Of a stretch of DNA of 8,588 nt, positions 1-5,855 are shown in pieces. Every line of letters begins with the position of its first letter. Positions within the stretch are counted from its first letter, which is position 1. Made by a program: the position numbers and the translations under genes. The stretch covers positions 1 to 8,588 of the forward strand of contig DNPP01000245.1 of assembly GCA_003501365.1 (NCBI GenBank), read 5' to 3'. The stretch comes from Bacillota bacterium. GTDB lineage: Bacteria > Bacillota > UBA4882 > UBA8346. The notes beneath the pieces were generated by a model that saw nothing but the letters and a program-made list of their open reading frames with translations, was not told where the DNA came from and searched no databases.

Positions 1-20
1 TAAAGCAAAGGAGCACTTCA

Positions 21-581
21 ATGATCATCGGAGTAATCAGCGATACGCACGGTTCTTTAACCGCCTGGCGTCAAGCTTATGAAAACTTTTTACAGGATAC
101 GGATTTTATAATCCATTGCGGCGATGTGTTATATCATGGTCCTCGCAATCCATTGCCGGAAGGCTATGATCCCAAGAGCTTGGCAAATGATTTAAACTCA
201 CTTCAAAAGCAGCTATTCATCGTCAGGGGCAATTGTGACGCCGAAGTTGATCAACTGGTGTTGGATTATCCGTTGGAGTCTCCCTACGCCCACGTTATAA
301 CCTCGGATTTAAAAATATTAGCCCATCATGGTCATCATTGGTCGGTGGAAACTATCCCGGCCAAGGTTAAACAGTCATACAATATCATAATCTCCGGTCA
401 TACCCATGTCCCCGAGCTAAAAAAAATAGACCGGGTGATCTATCTTAACCCCGGTAGTCCGTCTTTACCCAAAAGCAACGACCAAATGCCTACTGCTGCA
501 ATAATTAATGAAACCGAGCTTAGGATCATCAATATTAAAACCGGCGCAGTAATTCAAAGTATGAACCTAAATACCGAATGA
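21..581 (+). CDS. yfcE: YfcE-type metallophosphodiesterase
   Basis: Cytoplasmic metal-dependent phosphodiesterase of the calcineurin-like MJ0936/YfcE family, 186 aa and so full length for the family. The metal-binding motifs are in the usual order: GVISDTHG (D8, H10), HCGDV (D35), RGNCD (N71), HHGHHW (102-107) and SGHTHVP (H127, H129), followed by NPGSPSLP. The segment HGPRNPLPEGYDP (39-51) closely resembles the same segment as I remember it in Escherichia coli YfcE, which separates this protein from shorter YsnB-like relatives. YfcE hydrolyses model phosphodiesters in vitro; its physiological substrate is not known. The start is ATG at 21, preceded by AAAGGAG with good spacing. A TAA at 1-3 could be the stop of an upstream gene; in many Firmicutes that neighbour is the dITP/XTP pyrophosphatase gene, but it is not visible here. 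The stop codon abuts the stop of the converging transporter gene with no spacer. No signal peptide is seen. Confidence 0.93.
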   Translation: MIIGVISDTHGSLTAWRQAYENFLQDTDFIIHCGDVLYHGPRNPLPEGYDPKSLANDLNSLQKQLFIVRGNCDAEVDQLVLDYPLESPYAHVITSDLKILAHHGHHWSVETIPAKVKQSYNIIISGHTHVPELKKIDRVIYLNPGSPSLPKSNDQMPTAAIINETELRIINIKTGAVIQSMNLNTE

Positions 582-2195
582 TTAGACTATCCCTACCACA
601 ACCTGGGCAATATTAACCGCATGACCATCAATGCGCAGGAAATTTTCGATCAGGTCCAAATGTTCGGCGCTGGTAGTAATGGTTTTTTGATTGCCCCCTT
701 GCATCCTGTCAAAATGATTAAAGCGCAATTCCTTTTCCAAACGCAAGATCCTGGGATGTTCCTTAATAACCCGCATTGCCGACCCTTCATCGTGGTTTGC
801 AAATGCTTTAAGCGCCAGATTGAAGCGATCATGCACCTCACCAAACATTAACTCCAGCTCTGCCAGGCCCTCTGCCGAAAAAACGCTCTCTTCAATTTGA
901 GCCTTACGGGCATGTTTTACAATATTGCTCATGATATCCCCAATATGTTCCAAGTCGTTCGCCACATAGAGAATTTCAATACTGCGTTGCATTAAATCAT
1001 CGGATAAGCGGTTATTTCCTAGGCTCGTCAAATAACGGCTGATCTTTCGATATAATTGATCAATTGCCGGTTCTACCTCGTCAATTCGATCCATGACCTC
1101 TTCATTGCCGTATTTGAGCACCAGAACTGTCCGGGCTAACATTTCCTCATTTAAAATTCTGGCCATCTCCAGTGTCTGAAGAGAGGCTTGGTTAACAGCC
1201 AGCTCCGGAATTTCCAATAGACTTTGATCCAAATATACTGCTTCCCCCAAGTCTACCTTTTTGCTTGGGAGTAATCGTTCCATTACTTGTGCAATGGGCG
1301 CGGTAAACGGTAAGAAGCCAAGTACCATCAATACGGAAAAAAGGGTATGGACATTGGCAATTTGACGGTTTAGATCATTGGAGCTCAGCAGCATCAAACT
1401 GGTTAACGGTTTATAAAAAGGTAAACAGACCAGTCCGGTGAGTAACTTAAAAATAAAATTTGCAATAGCAGCCCTTTTGGCATCATATCCGGGAGTACCA
1501 ATACTGGAAATTACTCCGGTTACAGTACCACCCAGGTGGGCTCCTAGAACAAAAGGAATAATTGCATATGGACTTATTAACTGATGGGCGGCAAGCGACA
1601 TCATCAACGCCAAAAAAGCCGGACTCGATTGGATAATCGTTGTAACTATCAAGGCCACTAAAAACTCCAAAATTGGATAATGTTCAAGATTAATCAGGGT
1701 TTGAACTACGATTGGATAATCTTTAACCGGAGTCATCGCGGAGGACATCACAAACATACCATAGAGCAAAAGCCCAAAACCAAGGACAGTCTGGCCGATA
1801 CTGCGGATTTTCGAGCGTTTGGAAAACATATACAATATCATGCCGATAAATAAAAAAGCCAACGCCAGACCGGTAGTTTTAAAGGAGATTAATTGAGTGG
1901 TAATTGAAGTTCCAATGGCCGAACCTAAAAAAACCCCCAAGGCTTGAGACAAGGTCATAAGATTGGCGCTAACGAAGCCAACCACCATCGCCGATACCGC
2001 ATTACTGCCCTGCAAGGCAAACGTAAGAATCGTACCGAGCAAAACTCCTAGCAGCGGTTTGTTGGTCAAAGTTTTAATGAGTTGTCGAATACGATGGGCG
2101 GCTGCTTTTTGCAGCCCTTCCGAACATAATTGGATCCCAAATATAAAAAGGCCTAAACCGCCTGCTAAGCCAAGTAAAGACATCAATACGTCCAT
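582..2195 (-). CDS. Na+/phosphate cotransporter with C-terminal PhoU domain
   Basis: Integral membrane sodium-dependent phosphate importer of the PNaS/NptA family, 537 aa, with a cytoplasmic PhoU-like tail. The N-terminal 310 residues contain multiple hydrophobic helices in two inverted repeats. Repeat 1 carries QGSNA (62-66) and GSAIGTSIT (91-99); repeat 2 carries QSSPA (189-193) and GAHLGGTVT (218-226). These are the family's QSSSA and GANIGTT signatures, with substitutions. Residues about 330-537 form a helical PhoU domain including NDLEHIGD (413-420) and LRIDGHAVNIAQ (520-531). In the latter, the usual ERIGDH is altered to LRIDGH, so the second metal-binding half may be degenerate. The start is ATG with AGGGAG just upstream. 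The gene lies 128 bp downstream of phoU on the same strand with no clear terminator between, so co-transcription is likely. The family may also move other anions, and the changed first-repeat motif leaves substrate choice open. Confidence 0.9.
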   Translation of the reverse strand: MDVLMSLLGLAGGLGLFIFGIQLCSEGLQKAAAHRIRQLIKTLTNKPLLGVLLGTILTFALQGSNAVSAMVVGFVSANLMTLSQALGVFLGSAIGTSITTQLISFKTTGLALAFLFIGMILYMFSKRSKIRSIGQTVLGFGLLLYGMFVMSSAMTPVKDYPIVVQTLINLEHYPILEFLVALIVTTIIQSSPAFLALMMSLAAHQLISPYAIIPFVLGAHLGGTVTGVISSIGTPGYDAKRAAIANFIFKLLTGLVCLPFYKPLTSLMLLSSNDLNRQIANVHTLFSVLMVLGFLPFTAPIAQVMERLLPSKKVDLGEAVYLDQSLLEIPELAVNQASLQTLEMARILNEEMLARTVLVLKYGNEEVMDRIDEVEPAIDQLYRKISRYLTSLGNNRLSDDLMQRSIEILYVANDLEHIGDIMSNIVKHARKAQIEESVFSAEGLAELELMFGEVHDRFNLALKAFANHDEGSAMRVIKEHPRILRLEKELRFNHFDRMQGGNQKTITTSAEHLDLIENFLRIDGHAVNIAQVVVGIV

Positions 2196-2244
2196 CGGTT
2201 CTCCCTGCTTCTCAAATATTGGAGCCTGAGGAACAAAATTTCGA

Positions 2245-2267
2245 ATTCAGGAGTCAGAATCCAGAAT
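2245..2267. repeat. Imperfect inverted repeat between phoU and transporter gene
   Basis: ATTCAGGA (2245-2252) and TCCAGAAT (2260-2267) are inverted copies with one mismatch around a 7-nt centre. The block begins next to a GAATTC site and sits alone in the 128-bp gap between two minus-strand genes. Its style resembles small dispersed intergenic palindromes found in some Firmicutes genomes, but only one copy is visible here. There is no T-tract, so it is not an intrinsic terminator. Confidence 0.35.
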
Positions 2268-2323
2268 AAAACCGCAACTTCAACAATCTGTCTTCTATTT
2301 CCCGACTCTTTTTTTCCTGCTTT

Positions 2324-2998
2324 CTAATTTCGTTTTTTATCTTTGAACGGATGCCGTTCACCCGTATCAATAAAGATCACCATTTCGGCAATATTGACGA
2401 TATGGTCGCCGATGCGCTCCAAATATCGGACTGTCAACAGCAAGCTGCTCGCTTGGTCGACATACTCCGGCCCTTTCTTCATATAACCGGTTAATTCCGC
2501 CATCAGGAGCCCAAACATTTGATCAACCTGGTCATCATCCCTATCGAGCTGCCGGGCAAGCGGGATGTTCCGTTCGGTATAAGCCTTCAAACTCTTTTGC
2601 ATCATTGCTTGGACCAATTCCGCCATATGGGGAAGATCCACCAGAGGTTTAAAAAAAGGGGTTATTGGTGATAAACCCAAAGTCAACTTGGCAATATCGC
2701 AAGCATAATCATTAACTCTTTCCAATTCACGGCTGATCCTCATCGCGGCAGCCAAAAACCGTAGATCACGATCCATCGGCTGCTGCAAAGAGATTAATTC
2801 CAAGGACTCTATTTCCAGGGATTCTTCCAAGGTATCGACGATTTCATCGGCTTCAATGACCGCCTTAGCTTTTTCGACATCTTGATTATACAAAGAAATC
2901 ATGGCTTCCCGCAAATATTGCTCAACTGATTGACTCATTGTCAGCAGCTGTTCCCTAATACTGATCAAAGCCCGATCATAAGCATTTTGATGCTTCAA
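2324..2998 (-). CDS. phoU: Phosphate-signalling regulator PhoU
   Basis: Cytoplasmic phosphate-uptake regulator of the PhoU family, 224 aa, a normal full length. Two three-helix PhoU repeats are visible, each with its metal-cluster motif: ELERVNDYACDIA (91-103) and YLERIGDHIVNIAE (192-205). The N-terminus shows the typical heptad pattern and the LDRDDDQVDQ segment (151-160) opens the second repeat. The start codon is TTG at 2998, supported by AAAGGAG seven bases upstream; the nearest upstream ATG (3015) is out of frame and soon meets a stop. In other bacteria PhoU links a phosphate transporter to the PhoR sensor kinase. Here the downstream neighbour is a Na+/phosphate cotransporter that carries its own PhoU domain rather than a Pst ABC transporter, so this copy probably regulates that importer (inference). 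The gene diverges from a secreted EEP hydrolase across 287 bp. Confidence 0.94.
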   Translation of the reverse strand: MKHQNAYDRALISIREQLLTMSQSVEQYLREAMISLYNQDVEKAKAVIEADEIVDTLEESLEIESLELISLQQPMDRDLRFLAAAMRISRELERVNDYACDIAKLTLGLSPITPFFKPLVDLPHMAELVQAMMQKSLKAYTERNIPLARQLDRDDDQVDQMFGLLMAELTGYMKKGPEYVDQASSLLLTVRYLERIGDHIVNIAEMVIFIDTGERHPFKDKKRN

Positions 2999-3184
2999 GA
3001 TCTGTCTCCTTTCATTTATTTGGGATTCACCTTAACCCAATATGTCGATGTGGATTGCTTCGATAAAAGCCAGGCAACCACCCTTTCTCTTTCAATAGTA
3101 CCATCTTTCAAAAGTAATGACTATATAATTTTATGACAATAAACGCCCAAATAAACTTATATCTGGAAATACACGCAAAAAAGA

Positions 3185-3211
3185 CCGCAAGGATTATTCA
3201 ATCCGAGGCGG
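3185..3211 (+). promoter_or_regulatory. Stem-loop in the phoU/EEP divergent spacer
   Basis: CCGC (3185-3188) can pair with GCGG (3208-3211), and GGATT (3191-3195) with AATCC (3200-3204), leaving an AA/GAG internal loop and an ATTC tetraloop. It lies about 75 bp before the EEP hydrolase start, so it could be in that gene's 5' leader or be an operator for either divergent gene. It does not match a riboswitch consensus that I know. In the whole 287-bp spacer (2999-3285) I found no convincing sigma-A promoter for either gene; the best minus-strand candidate, TTGTCA-17-TACTTT, is weak. No small gene with a ribosome binding site is seen there. Confidence 0.3.
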
Positions 3212-3285
3212 AATAACTTTCGTAATCGTTAAATTATTGATTGGATGACATGATTGTTCCAGCTGCCAAGAGAAAAGGGTGAATA

Positions 3286-4647
3286 ATGAGCACAACCAAT
3301 TTGATTCAAAAAATTTGGGTTTTTTGTTTGTCATTGATACTCCTGCTCTTCGGCTTTTCCAATGCCGCGCTTGGCGCCGAAAACGAGCTAAAAATCATGA
3401 CGCTCAATCTGCATGACGGGTACGATGAGCATGGGCGACCGAATATTGACCAGGTATTACAGCTTTTAGCTATGGAAAATCCCGATATCATAACTCTTCA
3501 AGAAGTTGAACCCCAATATCTGCAACGTTTTAATGCTGCCGGTTATCATGTAATCAGCGGTATGAATCATAATCTTTTTTCATATCAGTTCGGTAATGCT
3601 ATCTTGACGCGTCATAAGCTGATCTATCACCGCCATCATTACTTGCCGAGCAAACTGGAACAACGCGGAATGGATGAAATTGCCGTTGATGTAAATGGCA
3701 TAGTTTTTATACTATTAAACACTCACCTAGGCTTGGGTAATGGTGAACGGCAACGGCAATTTAGCGAAATACAACGCATTATCAGCTATTTGCATCAGCC
3801 AGTCATCCTTTGCGGCGATTTTAATGTACCTGTTTCGGATCGTCTTTTTACAGATTTTAAAACTAATTTTCAAGAGCTAGGCACGGCCATTCCCGTAGCA
3901 GAAAGTTTTCCGGCCTCAGATCCCAAAGAACGCCTGGATCAGATTTGGTATAGTCATCAGTGGCAACCAATCAAAGCTCAAACTATCCCCTGGGATGGTT
4001 CCGATCATTTACCGGTCGTGGCAAAATTTCTGCTTAAAGAGCAGTCTGTAACCAACTTTACCAAAGCAGAAATTCCAGAGGCTGCTTCAGATAATAACCC
4101 TTTGTTACCGAATATCGCTCCACCCTCAACTAACCTAGCCATTAGCACCGCGCCGGATCCAAACGGTGCAAATTGGGATACTCAAGTTGAACTGCCTCTG
4201 CTTAAAAGACCAACCGTTTCTATCTCTCTTTCCGGTAGATTTGACAATTCCGACCAAACCGCAACGGCAATGCTTAATTATCAACCATTAATTTTTGATA
4301 TGCGGGATTATCTTTCAAAATGGCGGATCCGCGGCAAAGGCGAATGGATAACCTCCATTGGAGTAAATACCGACCATGAAATCAAACTAGCCTGGGAACA
4401 ATACTACCGTTGGAGTGATCACACGGGTACAAAAATTATTATCGGCAATCCGCAGAACAAGATAGCGGCGCGAATTGAACAACAAATCCTGCTCTCGGAA
4501 AAGCTTGGTTGTTCATTTGGACTGGATTCCAATGGAAAACCGAATATTGGCATGGGATTGACCCCTGATAAGAAAAATGTTCTGGAAGTACATTGGTATC
4601 CGGGTGAGACTCAAAACTGGCAAATCCGGTGGAGCTATCAATACTAA
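3286..4647 (+). CDS. Secreted EEP-family hydrolase with unknown C-terminal domain
   Basis: Exported member of the endonuclease/exonuclease/phosphatase superfamily, 453 aa. Residues 1-31 form a signal peptide: K9, a hydrophobic core 10-24, and cleavage after SNA (27) or ALGA (31). Residues 34-250 are a complete EEP catalytic domain: TLNLHDG (N41), LQEVEP (E73), GNAILTRH (103-110), NTHLG (H147), CGDFNVP (D178, N180), RLDQIW (D218) and GSDHLPV (D240, H241). All metal and catalytic positions are present, so it should be an active phosphodiesterase or phosphatase. The exact substrate (DNA, RNA, lipid head group or phosphoester) cannot be read. A Pro/Asn-rich linker (about 265-295) leads to a strand-rich domain (about 300-453) ending in aromatic WSYQY that I do not recognise. 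The start is ATG at 3286, with AAAAGGGTG upstream. No plus-strand terminator directly follows; the next gene runs on the opposite strand. Divergent neighbour: phoU. Confidence 0.88.
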   Translation: MSTTNLIQKIWVFCLSLILLLFGFSNAALGAENELKIMTLNLHDGYDEHGRPNIDQVLQLLAMENPDIITLQEVEPQYLQRFNAAGYHVISGMNHNLFSYQFGNAILTRHKLIYHRHHYLPSKLEQRGMDEIAVDVNGIVFILLNTHLGLGNGERQRQFSEIQRIISYLHQPVILCGDFNVPVSDRLFTDFKTNFQELGTAIPVAESFPASDPKERLDQIWYSHQWQPIKAQTIPWDGSDHLPVVAKFLLKEQSVTNFTKAEIPEAASDNNPLLPNIAPPSTNLAISTAPDPNGANWDTQVELPLLKRPTVSISLSGRFDNSDQTATAMLNYQPLIFDMRDYLSKWRIRGKGEWITSIGVNTDHEIKLAWEQYYRWSDHTGTKIIIGNPQNKIAARIEQQILLSEKLGCSFGLDSNGKPNIGMGLTPDKKNVLEVHWYPGETQNWQIRWSYQY

Positions 4648-4700
4648 TAATTATTCTCAAAAAATTAATCCTGGAACTAAAAGTTGGCCCTAATATATAT

Positions 4701-4724
4701 AAAAAATGCCGCCGAATTGCGGCA
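4701..4724 (-). terminator. Intrinsic terminator of the 51-codon minus-strand gene
   Basis: On the minus strand, TGCCGC and GCGGCA form a perfect 6-bp GC-rich stem with a 6-nt loop, followed at once by TTTTTT and then TATATATA. It lies 40 nt beyond the stop of the small membrane-protein gene, which supports that gene being real. Read on the plus strand, the same hairpin is followed only by GCATTTACT, so it would be a poor terminator for the EEP gene. A second small hairpin, ACTATC-ATAA-GATAGT, sits beside it at 4731-4746. Confidence 0.75.
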
Positions 4725-4764
4725 GCATTTACTATCATAAGATAGTCCATAATATAACCTTTTA

Positions 4765-4920
4765 CTAATTTCTGAATAAAGCGGCCACGGCAAAAAATCC
4801 GGCCGCTACCGTTTCCATCCAAAAACTAGGGAAATTGGCAATCCGGATAATTCCTTTAAACATTAAAACACCGCAAATAGCTGCAATAAGACCAATCCAC
4901 CAAAGCGTATTTAATTTCAT
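4765..4920 (-). CDS. Small two-helix membrane protein, unknown function
   Basis: A 51-codon gene. The product begins MKLNTLWWIGLIAAICGVLM and ends AGFFAVAALFRN. Two hydrophobic segments, about 5-20 and 33-49, are joined by a short loop with K22, R26, N29, P31 and S32, which suggests a helical hairpin in the cytoplasmic membrane. It starts at ATG 4920 with AAAGGGTG about 11 nt upstream, a workable but distant ribosome binding site, and stops at TAG. A good intrinsic terminator follows within 40 nt, giving a self-contained transcription unit. GCGGCC (4781-4786) and GGCCGC (4801-4806) form an inverted repeat inside the 3' part of the gene. I do not recognise a family. It converges on the EEP hydrolase gene with a 117-bp gap. 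Small two-helix proteins are often subunits or regulators of larger membrane proteins, but nothing here identifies a partner. Confidence 0.62.
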   Translation of the reverse strand: MKLNTLWWIGLIAAICGVLMFKGIIRIANFPSFWMETVAAGFFAVAALFRN

Positions 4921-4954
4921 GTCGATACTCTCACCCTTTCATTAAATATCGATT

Positions 4955-4981
4955 AAGATTTCTACTCTCGAAATCTTTTTT
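4955..4981 (+). terminator. AT-rich hairpin with T-tract, possible plus-strand terminator
   Basis: AAGATTTC (4955-4962) and GAAATCTT (4970-4977) form a perfect 8-bp stem around TACTCTC, and the 3' arm runs into six T residues (4976-4981). Read on the plus strand it has the shape of a weak intrinsic terminator. On the minus strand it lies 35-60 nt ahead of the small membrane-protein start and could instead be leader structure. No recognised plus-strand gene ends just before it; the nearest, the EEP gene, stops about 300 bp upstream. Confidence 0.4.
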
Positions 4982-5008
4982 CCTGTAATTATCCCGATAT
5001 TTCTAGCT

Positions 5009-5043
5009 AAAAAAGTCTTCCCTGCGTAAAGGAAGACTTTTTT
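5009..5043. terminator. Bidirectional intrinsic terminator
   Basis: A perfect 13-bp stem, AAAAAAGTCTTCC (5009-5021) with GGAAGACTTTTTT (5031-5043), closes a 9-nt loop. The A-run on one side and T-run on the other give a T-tract in both directions. On the minus strand it can end read-through from the oxidoreductase operon, whose last stop is about 275 bp upstream in that direction. On the plus strand it can end any transcript continuing from the EEP gene. Confidence 0.82.
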
Positions 5044-5095
5044 TGAATTACGTTTTGATGCCATCAGAGATCAATTCTGAAAAGTGAATGCCTAT

Positions 5096-5263
5096 TCGAC
5101 CTAACCCTTGCCCTTCCCCTTAGAAGCAAATAAATTAGCGGATTCAAGTGGAAGGGTAACAACAGCAATTGCTACCTAAAGGCATATAGGCCCCATAGGC
5201 TTCGGTTACTCTCCCACTTTAGGGGGAGAGCGAGAGAGAGGTCTAGACCAACAGTCGACCTAA
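5096..5263. repeat. Candidate miniature mobile or REP-like element with 9-bp direct repeats
   Basis: The 9-mer TCGACCTAA occurs at 5096-5104 and again at 5255-5263, enclosing 150 bp made of alternating C-rich and G-rich inverted-repeat blocks. CCCTTCC (5111-5117) pairs with GGAAGGG (5150-5156). AAGTGGAAGGGTAAC (5146-5160) pairs with GTTACTCTCCCACTT (5205-5219) apart from one A-C mismatch and one G-U. CTCTCCC (5209-5215) pairs with GGGAGAG (5224-5230). Two perfect 10-bp palindromes, AGCAATTGCT (5164-5173) and GGTCTAGACC (5240-5249), are included. No reading frame of note lies inside. The base pattern is unlike the surrounding AT-rich sequence. The remaining gap sequence, 5044-5095 and 5264-5318, shows nothing further. 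A 9-mer repeat could arise by chance in a gap this long, so the target-duplication reading is tentative. Confidence 0.45.
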
Positions 5264-5318
5264 TCTTTTCATTTGTTTTGGCTTTTGGTCAAATTATTTG
5301 TTTCAACTTATATAATAA

Positions 5319-5855
5319 TTAAACAAGGCTCATTCCTTTTTCAATTGCAGCCCGGTTGACTCCGACCAAGTCTTTTTTCTTACCGGTAAGAACTTTTTCT
5401 TGCAATACCTTCATCACGGTTTCAATATTTACAATACCGGTGCTCTTTAAAATGGCGCCGATTACTACCATATTGGCAACGCGGCTGTTGCCGAGCTCGG
5501 TGGCAATTTCGTTGGCAGCAATCGCTACCACTTTAATATCCGTCCGTTTCGGTTTCACGTCAATCAAAGAAGAGTTATAAAACAATACCCCGCCGGGTTT
5601 GATTATTGCTTCAAATTTCTCCATGGACGGCCGATTCATTGCCACCACTATGCTGGGCTCGGAGATAACCGGTGACCCGATCAGTTCATCGGAGACCACC
5701 ACCGAACAATTGGCGGTGCCTCCCCGCATTTCAGGGCCATACGATGGAACATAAGTGGTGTTTTTACCCTCATACATCCCGGAATATGCTAATAATTGAC
5801 CCATCAGCATAACGCCTTGACCGCCAAAACCGGCAAAGATTGATTCTAAAATCAT
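5319..5855 (-). CDS. 2-oxoacid:ferredoxin oxidoreductase, gamma subunit
   Basis: Gamma subunit of a four-subunit Vor/Kor-type 2-oxoacid:ferredoxin oxidoreductase, 178 aa, a normal length. The family hallmarks are GFGGQGV near the N-terminus (9-15), SYGPEMRGGTANCSVVVSD (38-56), a basic-proline segment KPKRTD (101-106) and NMVVIGAIL (128-136). In enzymes whose subunits are fused, this domain corresponds to the gamma/CoA-proximal region. The start ATG overlaps the beta-subunit stop in an ATGA junction, with a GGGGGGAG ribosome binding site, so translation is probably coupled. It is the last gene of the operon; no hairpin follows directly and the first strong terminator is at 5009-5043. The catalytic chemistry lies in the alpha and beta subunits. 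Confidence 0.92.
   Translation of the reverse strand: MILESIFAGFGGQGVMLMGQLLAYSGMYEGKNTTYVPSYGPEMRGGTANCSVVVSDELIGSPVISEPSIVVAMNRPSMEKFEAIIKPGGVLFYNSSLIDVKPKRTDIKVVAIAANEIATELGNSRVANMVVIGAILKSTGIVNIETVMKVLQEKVLTGKKKDLVGVNRAAIEKGMSLV

Noticed and set aside
3031..3090. Very short plus-strand frame starting ATGTCGATGTGG
   Set aside because: About 18 codons with no ribosome binding site.
2930..3136. 68-codon plus-strand frame over the phoU start
   Set aside because: Antisense to the phoU N-terminus, no ribosome binding site and no protein-like pattern.
3161..3285. Cyclic-di-GMP (GEMM) riboswitch suggested by CACGCAAAA and CCGCAAGG
   Set aside because: The conserved GEMM core and its second helix are absent; only a simple hairpin can be drawn.
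2999..3285. PhoP-type binding repeats near phoU
   Set aside because: No pair of TT(A/T)ACA-like repeats at regular 11-bp spacing was found.
4439..4822. 127-codon minus-strand frame overlapping the EEP gene end
   Set aside because: It runs antisense through the EEP coding sequence and through the terminator hairpin, with no family resemblance; the 51-codon frame beside it is better supported.
5096..5263. CRISPR array
   Set aside because: The repeats are inverted blocks of differing sequence, not regularly spaced direct repeats.
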